A stretch of DNA of 64,000 bases from Pandoraea fibrosis (GCF_000807775.2 NZ_CP047385.1:4402001-4466000), one strand, 5' to 3'. Numbered from the stretch's first letter, positions 24,727 to 33,840 are shown. Translations and numbers: made by a program. The notes: generated from the sequence alone by a model not told the origin.

Positions 24727-24941
24727 GATTTCCAAGTTTGCAAAAAATGGCTGACTCGGAAATGTCATTGATCAATAAGCAGCCACCGCTAATGAAGCCT
24801 TGCAGTAGTCAAAAATGACGAATGTCCGAGGACTCGCGACGAGATGTGCAAAGCAAACAAAGAGAACAAAGCAAACCGGTTCTGTCTGCGTTCGCGCTGC
24901 AACAACTCACAAGCAAGGATTATGGTCAATACCATTTACAC

Positions 24942-24984
24942 CCGATATCGGACACTTCCTATTTTTTGGGAATGTCCCTATCGG
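24942..24984. promoter_or_regulatory. Long imperfect palindrome upstream of the pilus operon
   Basis: CCGATA-tc-GGACA-cTTCC is mirrored by GGgAA-TGTCC-c-TATCGG around an eight-base T-rich spacer. The arms are about 17 bases with few mismatches; the left arm also contains the perfect palindrome CCGATATCGG. It lies about 215-260 bases upstream of the chaperone ATG, a typical place for a response-regulator operator. No T-tract follows a stable stem closely enough to make it a classic terminator. Confidence 0.55.
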
Positions 24985-25106
24985 AGTGCGTTTTTGCGAA
25001 GCGAGGGAAGAAAAACGGGGGGGAAAAGCGGGGATTCGGGAACATTTCGACGCCGGAGCGCCATGTATGTCGGATTATTCTGATTTGGAGCGCTTGCAAA
25101 CAGTGA

Positions 25107-25127
25107 AGCCCCCATTGCCTGGGGGCT
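25107..25127 (-). terminator. Hairpin after the hybrid kinase gene
   Basis: AGCCCCC / GGGGGCT with a seven-base loop lies 22 bases past the kinase stop. The following sequence is only moderately T-rich, so it is a probable terminator separating the regulator pair from the pilus operon. Confidence 0.5.
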
Positions 25128-25148
25128 CCACTGGGGAACGCTCAATAC

Positions 25149-28100
25149 TTACGGCACTTTCCTCCGATTCACCGGGTTCATTTGCAACTGATCGACCAAG
25201 GTATCAACGTCGGCAATCAGACTTCGCAATCCTCGCGCGAATTCGCTGATCGGCCGCCAGTCAGCGCTTTCAAATCGTTCGATCAAGTGGGCCGCGGGTG
25301 ACGCGCCCAACACCAGCAAGGCGCCTTTGATGCGATGTAATCTCGCATGAACTGCCTTGACGTCTCCGTTGACCATCATCGATTCAAGCGCGACCTTATC
25401 CTTCTCCCAGTCACTCGCGAAGAGTGCCGCCAGACGCTTCCTGTCCTCGAACTGCTTTACGAACGTATTCGTGGCGCCTGCGCCTTCGGAGGGAACGGGA
25501 AGGCTCAATGCATTGGCAACATCGTCCAGGCTGGAGGGCTTCAGGATGACATCGTCAAACAGGGAACGCGCTTCCTTGCTGATTGTCACGTCCGCCGTAC
25601 ACAGCACAACCTTCGTTCTGTTCTTGCGCGCCTTCAATTCCCTCGCCAGCTCAAGACCGCTCTTGCCGGGAAGATTCAGATCGGTCATGACAACGTCGAA
25701 CGCTTTCGCTGAAAACCGTTCGAGCGCGGCCTCCGCCGTATCGACCAGCTCTACGCTACGAATTCCCAGAACGGAGAGTTGGTCCTGAATCAGTTGGATG
25801 CAAATCCGATCGTCCTCCACGACCAGAACACTCAACTTCGCCGCCGCATCGGAAACCGCAGGCGAACCGCCGTTGTGACCGACGGACGCAACGCTTGCCT
25901 GCCCGGAGACCAACGCGTCAATGGTCGATTTGAGCAGTTCTCCGCTGTAGGCCGTGACAGCAACCGCTCCATTCTGTGCGATAGGAACCATTGGCCCATC
26001 CAGCGAGACCACGACATGGTGCAGCCCGGGCATGGAGACCTGGACCATCTGATCCGCACGTTCGCATGCATCGACGAACACCCAACCCTCGCCGGCCTCG
26101 ACGCTCGATATGGCACTTGGCCGCTCCAGCTCGCTGATCTGCGCCTTCGGATACCAGCTTTTCAACTGTTTCGATAAATACTGCATCCAAAGGATGTTCT
26201 GGCAACGAATCAGGAAATCGGGCGACGGCCCCGGGACGGGGTCGACAGTTTCGACGTCTCCCCTTTTCAATGGCAGTCTTACGGTGAAGATCGATCCCGA
26301 GCCAAGTTCGCTCTCGACATGTATGTCTCCTCCCATCCGCTCGACAATGGCATGACACAGGGCAAGTCCCAGTCCGCTTCCGGCGCGCGCGCCCCGGTGC
26401 TCGAGACTTCCTTGCGCAAAGGGGGCAAAGATCTTCTCGAGATCCTCCTCGGCAATCCCCTTGCCCGAATCGGCAACACTGAACACCAGGTCGCCGCCTT
26501 CGTTCAACGTCAAGGTAACGGCAATCGAACCCCGCTCGGTGAACTTCACCGCATTGCCGAGCAAATTCATCACCACCTGCGACAATCTTGTCGAGTCGCA
26601 GTGCCAGATCCCTCGCGCCTCGGGCTGGATCAGACACAGAAGCCGGACACCGACGAGCTGGGACTCGGCCGCGAACGTCCGTGCCGCCTGCTCCACGATG
26701 CGATCGGGATGCGCGGGGGCCTCGAGCAGCGTCAGTTCGCCGGCTTCGGATTTGGAGAAATCCAGTACGTCATTGATGAGCGACAAGAGCGACGAGAAAG
26801 AATCTTGCGCGACAGACAACCGCGCCAGCTGCTCGGGGTTCAACCCCATTCTGCCCAACAGTTCCAGATTGCCCAGCGCGCCATGAAGCGGTGTGCGAAT
26901 CTCGTGGCTCATCGTTGCGAGAAACATCCCCTTCTCTCGACTCTCGGCTTCGGCTCGTGCACGGGAGGCGATCAACCTGCGCTCGATCTCCTTGCGCTTC
27001 GCAAGGTCGACCATCCCCAGAACGAATACGTTTCGGCCCTGATATTTCGCTTGGGCATAGGCGACTTCGATATCGGGACTCATCTCGAAACGCCGGATCA
27101 CACCCTCGTCCCGCGTGATCATGGCGTGCTGCCGCGCAAGTTCGCCGACCCGCTTGAAGAGATCCCCCTCAGTCACTTCCGCCGTGGCTTGGGCTTGCTG
27201 CTTGAGGAGTTTCGCCTCGGCATTCTGGACAAGGACCTTCCCGCTATCGCGGTCCGTGACCACCAGACTGACCGGGGCCACCTGAATGGCTGACCGGATG
27301 AACGCCTCGCTTTCGAGCAAGCTCTGCAAATGCGCATCGGCCGGCAGAAGGATCGATTTCCGTATCCAATAGGCCCCCGCCCCGACAAAGGCGCAGCCGA
27401 GGAGCATCGAGACAAGGAGAATGGCCAACTCCTTCCCCACACCCGCCACAAGGTCTGACCAACGGTATGCGTACACCGCGACCCAGTTCGGCCCCGGGAC
27501 TCGCTGATAGAGAAAAAAACTGCCTTCCTGGAAGACGCGTTTGGGACGCTCGCTGGCATCGATATAGATCCATGGCATCCGGGAGATGATGGAGGCCCAT
27601 TCCCGCTCCTGAGGGTTCTCTCCGTCCAGGCCTAACAGCCGCTGCAAACGACACGCCACCACGAAGAAGTGAGGATCTCCCTCATCGTGCAAAAAGAACT
27701 GATTGAACTTGGAGCAGGGGATCGAGGAAACCACGGTCGCGACGCGTCGTCCCTCCCGATAGATGGATGACGCGTAGTAAGTCGTGAGCAATTGGGAGAC
27801 AGGGTCTTTCGATACCGTTACCCAAGCGACATCGCCGCCTTTGCCGGCCTGTTCGCTGGCGAGTACCGCGTCCTCCACAATTTTGACCCGAGCACCGACC
27901 ACGGTTTCGACGGGCACATTGGCATCGGCGACCAAATGCTCTGGCTCACCGCCGTCGGGTGGCAAGGAGGCAAAGAATTTGAGATCCGGTGTGTAGATAA
28001 ACCCTTGCGAAACAGCCAGCGAATGATCCTCGCGTGCTACCGGAAACGTCGAAGCATAACGTGACAGTTCCAGGAGGCGCGCCAACCGGCCGGCATCTCC

Positions 28101-28496
28101 GGGTTCGGTCAGCGTCGTCAGCACGGAAAAGTAGGACGGGGGGCCCTCATTAAGAATGGGCAGCCGAACTTCCCCACGGGCAAACTCCCGCTGGAGCTCC
28201 TGAACCTGCGTGGTGTCTACCTTGAAGTGCCGCAGCGAAAAGCGTGCCGTGTCGGCCAACTGCACCAGACTGACTTGGAGGTGATCAACCTCCTCCTTCA
28301 ATGACTCTCGATAGGAGGCAAATCGCTGCGCAAACTCTTCATGCTGGCGAGAAATAAGAACAAACGCCGTTACGCACCCGCTCACTACGATGAAGAGAAG
28401 CGCTGCGAAGGTCGACACCAGAAACAGTTTGCGGGCGTAGTTCAATCGCAAAATTCTGGTTGCCGGCTCTTGCGCGAGATCTGTATCCCCCATCAT
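25149..28496 (-). CDS. Hybrid sensor histidine kinase with receiver and Hpt domains
   Basis: This 1115-aa membrane kinase begins at paired ATGs (28496/28493), 13 bases after the regulator stop. The domains in order are: TM1 at about 24-48, a periplasmic sensor of ~300 residues, TM2 at about 350-372, a PAS-like segment, HisKA with FLATMSHEIRTPLHGALGNL, and HATPase_c with NLLGNAVKF, VADSGKGIAEEDL and GSGLGLALCHAIVERMGG. A degenerate region is followed by a receiver (LSVLVVEDDRICIQLIQDQL; acceptor Asp in VMTDLNLPG) and a C-terminal Hpt domain (HARLHRIKGALLVLGA). All three relay residues are present, so a His-Asp-His-Asp relay to the adjacent regulator is likely. In cable-pilus bacteria CblS/CblT/CblR control pili in the same way. 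Confidence 0.93.
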   Translation of the reverse strand: MMGDTDLAQEPATRILRLNYARKLFLVSTFAALLFIVVSGCVTAFVLISRQHEEFAQRFASYRESLKEEVDHLQVSLVQLADTARFSLRHFKVDTTQVQELQREFARGEVRLPILNEGPPSYFSVLTTLTEPGDAGRLARLLELSRYASTFPVAREDHSLAVSQGFIYTPDLKFFASLPPDGGEPEHLVADANVPVETVVGARVKIVEDAVLASEQAGKGGDVAWVTVSKDPVSQLLTTYYASSIYREGRRVATVVSSIPCSKFNQFFLHDEGDPHFFVVACRLQRLLGLDGENPQEREWASIISRMPWIYIDASERPKRVFQEGSFFLYQRVPGPNWVAVYAYRWSDLVAGVGKELAILLVSMLLGCAFVGAGAYWIRKSILLPADAHLQSLLESEAFIRSAIQVAPVSLVVTDRDSGKVLVQNAEAKLLKQQAQATAEVTEGDLFKRVGELARQHAMITRDEGVIRRFEMSPDIEVAYAQAKYQGRNVFVLGMVDLAKRKEIERRLIASRARAEAESREKGMFLATMSHEIRTPLHGALGNLELLGRMGLNPEQLARLSVAQDSFSSLLSLINDVLDFSKSEAGELTLLEAPAHPDRIVEQAARTFAAESQLVGVRLLCLIQPEARGIWHCDSTRLSQVVMNLLGNAVKFTERGSIAVTLTLNEGGDLVFSVADSGKGIAEEDLEKIFAPFAQGSLEHRGARAGSGLGLALCHAIVERMGGDIHVESELGSGSIFTVRLPLKRGDVETVDPVPGPSPDFLIRCQNILWMQYLSKQLKSWYPKAQISELERPSAISSVEAGEGWVFVDACERADQMVQVSMPGLHHVVVSLDGPMVPIAQNGAVAVTAYSGELLKSTIDALVSGQASVASVGHNGGSPAVSDAAAKLSVLVVEDDRICIQLIQDQLSVLGIRSVELVDTAEAALERFSAKAFDVVMTDLNLPGKSGLELARELKARKNRTKVVLCTADVTISKEARSLFDDVILKPSSLDDVANALSLPVPSEGAGATNTFVKQFEDRKRLAALFASDWEKDKVALESMMVNGDVKAVHARLHRIKGALLVLGASPAAHLIERFESADWRPISEFARGLRSLIADVDTLVDQLQMNPVNRRKVP

Positions 28497-28509
28497 CGAC
28501 CCCGGTAAG

Positions 28510-29184
28510 TTACCCAAAGTTTTCAACGTATATCCGGAACAAATCGGCATCGGAGCGGACACCCAGCTTATGCATCGCCCTCAATTTCTGCGTACTGATC
28601 GTCTTGACGCTTCTGTTCGTATGGACGGCAATCTCGGTGACGCTCATCCCTCTGCCGAACAGACGAAACACCTCCAGCTCGCGTTCGGACAGGGCCTCGA
28701 GCGACGTCGCAGTCTGGTCGGTGTTCTGTAGCATCTCCGCTGAGGTCGCCGCATCCATGAACTTCCCGCCGGCCAGCACATTTCTGATGATCGTCGGCAG
28801 CCGCGCAATGTCCTCGCTCGATTTTCTCAGGAAGCCGGTGACCCCCACATCCATGACACGTCGCACGAACGAGGTGATGTCCTGATGTGCCGTGAGAACA
28901 ATAATGGCGACGTCCGGGAATTGGCGCTTGAGTCGCTTGAACAAGCTCAATCCGTCAGGTTCGGTATCCGACTCGAATGAATAATCGCAAACCAGAACAT
29001 CGCATGGGTGCGCTTTCAGGCACGAGATCAAGTCTGAAATAGTCAACGCTATCGCGACCACCTGGATATCCGCCTCCGCGCTCAAAATGGCTTTCACGCC
29101 TTCGGCAACGACGAGATGGTCATCCGCGATGATAACGTTGATATGCCTACCGGATTGGCCCGTTCGATGTATTGGAGTATTCAC
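28510..29184 (-). CDS. LuxR/NarL-type response regulator, BvgA/CblR-like
   Basis: This 224-aa protein has a receiver with NVIIADDHLVVAEGVKAILS, acceptor Asp in CDVLVCDYSFES, Thr in VAIIVLTAHQD and Lys in GFLRKSSED. The C-terminal NarL-type HTH is LEALSERELEVFRLFGRGMS and VKTISTQKLRAMHKLGV. It is complete for phosphotransfer from the Hpt domain of the kinase encoded just downstream. Its longer-diverged relative at 17430-18104 lacks the acceptor Asp. The likely target is the pilus operon on the same strand. Confidence 0.93.
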   Translation of the reverse strand: MNTPIHRTGQSGRHINVIIADDHLVVAEGVKAILSAEADIQVVAIALTISDLISCLKAHPCDVLVCDYSFESDTEPDGLSLFKRLKRQFPDVAIIVLTAHQDITSFVRRVMDVGVTGFLRKSSEDIARLPTIIRNVLAGGKFMDAATSAEMLQNTDQTATSLEALSERELEVFRLFGRGMSVTEIAVHTNRSVKTISTQKLRAMHKLGVRSDADLFRIYVENFG

Positions 29185-29984
29185 GGTATTTTTCCATGTG
29201 GTGTTTATCTTCGATAGACGTCACCATTGCTCGATGCTTTACCCGCAGCGCGCCGCTGCTATACCGCGCTGCTACACCAAAGGCTCGAGAATGTGCGCCA
29301 TGACAAACTGAAGTGCCGCCGCAACAAGGCTCGACGCTTCCATATTCATTCCGTGGCCATCAGATTACACCATTCCTGATGAGCCCCATATGCAGGAAGG
29401 CGCCTGGCTCCTGGGCGATTTTCCCCCAACACTTAATGATGTTTTGCGCACCGAGACGTCGTCGCGAGAGAGCGTCGAACGTCGTCCCCATCGGAGCGCC
29501 GGCATCAATGAGAACGCGTGAGTGCTTTTCGTTGACCGTTCTCAGCATAGGGGCCTGAATTGTTCAGCTTCCCGGCAAATAGGTATATCGGAATATTCTG
29601 CTTTTTGGGGTGCGATCGGCAAATTCCGATGACTTGCCCCGCCACACAATGCATCTTGCGCACATTTCCGGTCGCGCCACTCGTGCTTCGTGGACAAGCA
29701 CAACTGGCACCGCGCAACACCTACTGACTTAGTGGCGCCCAACCCGAGAACGGCGGATCGCAACAACAACAAAGCACGTCCGCATTCTAGTTTGCGATCC
29801 CCAACTCCGGCAGAAATACGTGCCAGTGCAAGCTCGCCCGCCTCCATGACATCTCTTTCGCTTCAAGCGATAAGGTTCAATATACCAGTAGAGGGTTTCC
29901 GCAAAAAAAATAGGAGTCGTCTGACATCCCCCTATCCGTGAATATTGAATCCTGTTCTTTCGTTTACCAAAGAGAGAGGGGTAG
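29185..29984. other. Gap with IS debris, no intact gene
   Basis: The first ~120 bases should contain the promoter of the response regulator. The remainder has no ORF with convincing codon use; a short IS3-type transposase tail is the only recognisable coding trace. Confidence 0.6.
29768..29830 (+). pseudogene. IS3-family transposase C-terminal remnant
   Basis: NKARPHSSLRSPTPAEIRA is the typical tail of IS3-family OrfB integrases (N-x-x-RPHSSL-x-x-x-TPAE). The catalytic core upstream is missing, so only a scar of the element remains. Confidence 0.75.
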
Positions 29985-30491
29985 ATGATAAGAGCTGATT
30001 ATGATGCCAGCATACTTAAAACCATCAACGACATGTATCGCACCAACTTCATCAATACTGAAGCCCCATACATGCTCAATCACCCGACGCAAGAGGCGAG
30101 CATATTGGTCGGTGAATTCACTAATATCGGAGCCGCTACCTATACGACTGGCCCATCCAAGATATTCAACGCTGTGAACGCCTTAATTTTGGTGAACCAG
30201 GTTTCCTATGCTCTTGCCTGCATCACCAACCTGATTGACGCCAAGTTGGGGACATCGGAAGCCAGTCGAATGTTGTTAACCAACGCAAACATCACGTGCA
30301 CGAGGATGATCGGAGATGCTTCCTGCAAGACCTTCATATTCGAAAGCCAATCTTCAGAAATTGACGTTTCTGGCCGAAAGCAATTTAATGGAAAAATGGA
30401 TATTTCCGAGGGGGCTTTTGTCGTTGACGTACAAGGAATCATAACAAGCACCAATAAGCACGCCCTTCCCGTGGCTTCAGGTATGGGTTAG
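29985..30491 (+). CDS. FcoT-like hotdog thioesterase, orphan
   Basis: This is a 168-aa protein with GAGGGG upstream of ATG 29985. By eye it aligns with Mycobacterium tuberculosis FcoT (Rv0098): EASILVGEFTNIGAATYTTG and IFNAVNALILVNQVSYA match FcoT DSVLAYGNFTIGESAYIRST and HFNAVELILCFNQLAY. The tyrosine and the two asparagines of the FcoT active region are kept, as is a tyrosine near residue 18 (FcoT Tyr33). FcoT-like enzymes handle long-chain acyl-CoA, and their relatives work in isonitrile lipopeptide biosynthesis; none of those partners is visible here. Base composition is lower in GC than the T3SS genes, and IS3 scars flank it, so transfer is likely. Confidence 0.7.
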   Translation: MIRADYDASILKTINDMYRTNFINTEAPYMLNHPTQEASILVGEFTNIGAATYTTGPSKIFNAVNALILVNQVSYALACITNLIDAKLGTSEASRMLLTNANITCTRMIGDASCKTFIFESQSSEIDVSGRKQFNGKMDISEGAFVVDVQGIITSTNKHALPVASGMG

Positions 30492-31198
30492 CGACGACGC
30501 TATCAACCGACGACCTTGCCTCGATGAGGTAAGCGGCCCACTCCACTCCCCGAGTGCGTTTAGAGCGCTCGGGGCACAAAGGGGCAGCACGACCGCTTTC
30601 CAAAAGAGTTCGGATGTGCGGCGGCACAAGGCTGCCGGATGGCCATCTCGAATGACGTTGGAAACGTGGCAACGAACTTAACCCATTGCGTGCAAGATTT
30701 CCCGATGGAGATCGAACAAGTCAGCCCGAAAAGCGGGAAGAGGACATACAGCGACGGCGCTGCATTGGACGCGCCAGATCGAAGAAGAGAGCGAGAAGCT
30801 CAAGCGGGCGGCAGAGAGGCTGAGCCTGGGCGGGACGGTGCTTCAGGACATGCTGTCAAATGCGCTGATGCCGTCCCGCAAGCGCACGCCTATTGACGAG
30901 TTGCTCGAGCGCTACCGGATAAACGTGACCATGGCGCGCGCTACTTGCAAGGGAAGCCAAAATTGCGGTGTCTCCATCCCCCCCTCTCCGCAGGCCTTTC
31001 CTCGTGCAAGGCAAGAAACGCCCTATGCCACGCGGCAAGCAGTGTTTCTTACACTACTAACAGTCCATTTTTACTACAAACAATAAGAAAGTATTTTTCT
31101 TCTTTTTTAGTGAGCCACGCCTTCAACTCTGTGTCTACCCGACGCTATAGACGGCAAGCAATAAAAAATACCCTGATAGCTATTTTTTACGGCCTGGC
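30492..31198. other. Gap with a second IS3 scar, no intact gene
   Basis: Apart from a short transposase trace near 30766-30950, I see no gene. Around 31040-31200 the DNA becomes markedly AT-rich, the tail of the low-GC block that contains the 160-aa gene. Confidence 0.55.
30766..30950 (+). pseudogene. IS3-family (IS407-type) OrfA/OrfB junction remnant
   Basis: One frame reads EKLKRAAERLSLGGTVLQDM, then SNALMPSRKRTPIDELLERY and RINVTMARA. This corresponds to the OrfA leucine-zipper end (LKxxVAxLxLDxxMLQDVL) joined to the OrfB start (RPARxRELVDxLRxxYxVSxRRA) of IS407-like elements. Neither start nor catalytic region survives. Confidence 0.7.
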
Positions 31199-31681
31199 TT
31201 ACGCCGACTTTCCGCCAATCCTCCAAGCATCTCTCTTCTTAGACTCCAGATCATAGATAGCATCCACAAGGCCGTTGATTTTATTTTTAATCATCAACTT
31301 AGCGTCCGCCACATTGATCTCGCCCTTAGAACATCCCAGATTCATAGCCGCCTCCTTACACTCCAACTTGTATCGACGCTGAAACAGGATGCTCTTTACC
31401 CCATCCCCCCCACACCCAACTTTAAAATGTCCATTTTTCAATCTTACGATGGATTTGTCGTCGTTACATTGCGACAGACCGGTAATCTCTGACAAGCGAG
31501 AAAATTCTCGTTGAATCTTTCCTTCAGCCTCGAAAATAAGCTTATCAAATTTAGCGACGGCGCGCTGCACGCTTACCATATCGCCCTTCAGCTTACTTTG
31601 ATCTTGACTCAATAAATCCTTATTTACCGAGAAATTCCCCATCGCATTCTGTCGATAGGCATTGATTGAAATCAGCGACAT
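31199..31681 (-). CDS. Unrecognised 160-aa low-GC protein
   Basis: A real gene is suggested by GGAGT six bases before the ATG and an uninterrupted frame in AT-rich DNA. The protein is polar, without signal peptide or membrane helix: an N-terminus rich in Ser/Asn (MSLISINAYRQNAMGNFSVN), a helical middle (KLIFEAEGKIQREFSRLSEI), a Cys/Gly segment (HFKVGCGGDGVKS), and a charged helical C-terminus (KLMIKNKINGLVDAIYDLES). Four cysteines are present. The Ser/Asn-rich start would suit a secreted protein, but that is only an impression. Codon use differs from the core genes, which points to recent transfer. Confidence 0.6.
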   Translation of the reverse strand: MSLISINAYRQNAMGNFSVNKDLLSQDQSKLKGDMVSVQRAVAKFDKLIFEAEGKIQREFSRLSEITGLSQCNDDKSIVRLKNGHFKVGCGGDGVKSILFQRRYKLECKEAAMNLGCSKGEINVADAKLMIKNKINGLVDAIYDLESKKRDAWRIGGKSA

Positions 31682-32202
31682 TAATACTCCTTAACTCGAA
31701 ATTTATTAGGAAGGGAAGGGGGATAGTGCCGATGAATTCGATCGTGCAACGATGTTCGAGATGTCAGAGGACAACGTCTTTGCATATACCCTCCGATTTC
31801 GTTGCTGCCACTGGGCAGCTTTCCGTGTGGCCACGACGGCATGGCGAAGCTCACTCGCCATCGCGCCGGTTTCGATCCAACTTAGCCTCCCACTTCACGC
31901 CAGATGGTAAAAGCGTTCGATCTTTCGCATTTTCATATTTTGACCGCTCGCAAGCCTATTCAATCAAGCAGGAGCTTTGTCCATACGTCGATTTCGACCA
32001 GATCGATCTATCTCCCCAGCGACAACGTCACGCCAGCAAGAATGAGGAGACACTCGGAACCGTGCACGAGGCGATTTCACAGCGCTTAGCCAATGGCGTC
32101 TGCACTTGAGCGTGGGCGATGGCCGTTACCGATTATTGGGGGTGGCTTACAACGGAGGCAGCCGACAAGCTCGTCCAAGGTACGCGGAGGGGTCGCCTTT
32201 GA
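31682..32202. other. Gap left of the tandem duplication, no gene
   Basis: I see no convincing gene on either strand. From about 32051 the sequence is shared with 34505 onward and forms the left end of the duplicated unit, downstream of the repeat-protein stop. Confidence 0.55.
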
Positions 32203-33840
32203 TCATGCTGAGGACGGGGCTTTCTTGGCGAGCTCGGCGAGCTTGGCGAGCTTGGCCTCGCCCCGCGGCGTCAGCCCACCGGATGCACAGACGTATGGCC
32301 TTAGTACAAATATAGACACGTTGTGCTTCTTGGCAAACCTGCGGACGCTGCCCCGCTTTGCTATTTGCTTCTTGTTGAGCGCCTTCCATTGCTCCAACGT
32401 GGCTTGGGTCACCGGATTTCTCTTATGCCTGTAGACTCGATCCTTGCCCTCGGGGCTTAACCCACCGTATTCGCGGGCATATACCAATAGCGCTTTAACG
32501 CATACGTTATGCTTCTCGGCGAAACCGCTGAGCCCGCCCACATCCATAATTTGCTCCCTGCTGAGATTTTCCCATTCCACCAACATGGCGTTGGTCAGCG
32601 GAGCTCTCTCATCCTTGTGGAGCCGATCGTTACCGTGCTGACTCAGCCCACCGGATACACGAGCATATGCCATTAGTGCCTCAAAGCGCACGTTGTGCTT
32701 CTTGGCAAAACCGCGCAGTCCCCCCTCGTTGTCCCTTTGCTCCTTGCTGAGATTCTCCCATTCCTCTAACATGGCGTCGCTCACCTCCTTCTTCTTCTGC
32801 CTGCCAAGCCTCTCCTCGCCCCGCGGCGTCAGCCCACCGGATGCACAGACGTATTTCCTTAGGGTTTCCCAAGCCACGTTGTACTTCCTGGCAAGTCCTT
32901 CGATACCACCCTCGTTTTCAATGTGCTCCCCACTGAGCGCTTTGCATTTCATCAACAAGGCGTCGGTCACCTTCTCGTACCTGCGAGTCCTTTGTCGAGG
33001 GATTTTGGCCGGGGTCGGCATTAACATAGCCTCCCGTCTATCACGTGAATCCTGGGACGTTGGACGCTTTCTTGCTCCGCCGTTCCAGGTGATCTCCTGT
33101 GTTGCAAGGAAGGTCGGTCGTTGGATGGGGCTCGACGACGCCATGTCGGGTCTCCACGTGCCTTGCACCGCTTGCCGAATGATCTCTGGCGTTTCGGGAG
33201 GCTGTGGTCGTTGGGCAGAGCTCGACAGCTCGCCGGGTTCCCACTCGCCCTGCAACACTTGCCGAATGATCTCTGGCGTTTCGGGAGGCTGTGGTCGCTG
33301 GACGGGGCTCGACGGCATGCCGGATTCCCAACCGCCCTGCAACACTTGCTGAATGATCTCTGGCGTTTCAGGAGGCTGTGGTCGTTGGATGGGGCTCGAC
33401 GGCATGCCGGATTCCCAACCGCCCTGCAACACTTGCTGAATGATCTCTGGCGTTTCGGGAGGCTGTGGTCGTTGGACGGGGCTCGACGACGCCATGCCGG
33501 GTCTCCACAGGCCCAGCACCGCTTGCCGAATGATGTCTGGCGTCTCTGGGCGCGGCGGTCGCTGGACGGGGCTCGACGCCATGCCGGACTCGCACGTATT
33601 CAAGCGCTCCCATCGAATGACTGGCAGAGTTTGACCTGAATCGGGATCAAGGCCGAGCGATTCAATCAACTGTGAATTTGAGGATAGGTCGAGGCGAGCT
33701 CGCATGTCGACCGAGGCGCCACTGCCAACACCGATACAGTCTGACGTCCAAGTACGCGCTCGGTGACGAGGATCAGCCCCCGTTGCATTGGCATAGAGAA
33801 AAGGCGAGGTGCTGACGCAGGACGGAATAGAGAGTTTCAT
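32203..33840 (-). CDS. Modular repeat protein A (Pro-rich 29-aa repeats plus HTH-like 62-aa repeats)
   Basis: This 545-aa protein is of unknown family. ATG 33840 is chosen because AAGGTG lies 8 bases upstream and it matches copy B. Residues 1-80 form a Ser-rich polar leader (MKLSIPSCVSTSPFLYANA). Residues ~84-250 hold six ~29-aa units of the type GMPSSPVQRPQPPETPEIIQ followed by QVLQGGWES. After a basic linker (ARKRPTSQDSRD; PRQRTRRYEK), residues ~293-540 hold four ~62-aa units such as MLVEWENLSREQIMDVGGLS then GFAEKHNVCVKALLVYA and GGLSPEGKDRV. The GFAxKHNV-x4-L-x2-Y core looks like helix-turn-helix. DNA binding or a T3SS-delivered effector are both possible; neither is shown. It differs from copy B by scattered substitutions and compensating 3-residue indels. 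Confidence 0.85.
   Translation of the reverse strand: MKLSIPSCVSTSPFLYANATGADPRHRARTWTSDCIGVGSGASVDMRARLDLSSNSQLIESLGLDPDSGQTLPVIRWERLNTCESGMASSPVQRPPRPETPDIIRQAVLGLWRPGMASSSPVQRPQPPETPEIIQQVLQGGWESGMPSSPIQRPQPPETPEIIQQVLQGGWESGMPSSPVQRPQPPETPEIIRQVLQGEWEPGELSSSAQRPQPPETPEIIRQAVQGTWRPDMASSSPIQRPTFLATQEITWNGGARKRPTSQDSRDRREAMLMPTPAKIPRQRTRRYEKVTDALLMKCKALSGEHIENEGGIEGLARKYNVAWETLRKYVCASGGLTPRGEERLGRQKKKEVSDAMLEEWENLSKEQRDNEGGLRGFAKKHNVRFEALMAYARVSGGLSQHGNDRLHKDERAPLTNAMLVEWENLSREQIMDVGGLSGFAEKHNVCVKALLVYAREYGGLSPEGKDRVYRHKRNPVTQATLEQWKALNKKQIAKRGSVRRFAKKHNVSIFVLRPYVCASGGLTPRGEAKLAKLAELAKKAPSSA
33100..33593 (-). repeat. Six 87-bp (29-aa) coding repeats in repeat protein A
   Basis: Near-identical 87-base units encode QRPQPPETPEII with flanking GMPSS and LQGGWES; the first and last units are more diverged than the inner four, as expected when inner units are kept alike by recombination. 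The phase is always in frame. Confidence 0.9.

Larger units (their letters stand above)
24727..25148. other. Pilus operon upstream region, no gene
   Basis: This is an AT-richer gap between the pilus chaperone start and the end of the kinase gene, both on the minus strand. The plus-strand ORFs here (from 24815 and 24822) are long only by chance and lack homology that I recognise. The region should hold the pilus promoter and the sites of its regulators; a long imperfect palindrome lies in it. Confidence 0.6.

Noticed and set aside
24815-25249. Plus-strand 144-aa ORF upstream of the pilus operon
   Set aside because: No recognised domain, crosses the kinase 3' end, and overlaps two other short ORFs of equal merit.
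33100-33593. CRISPR array
   Set aside because: The 87-base units are contiguous, in frame and coding, without spacers or cas genes.
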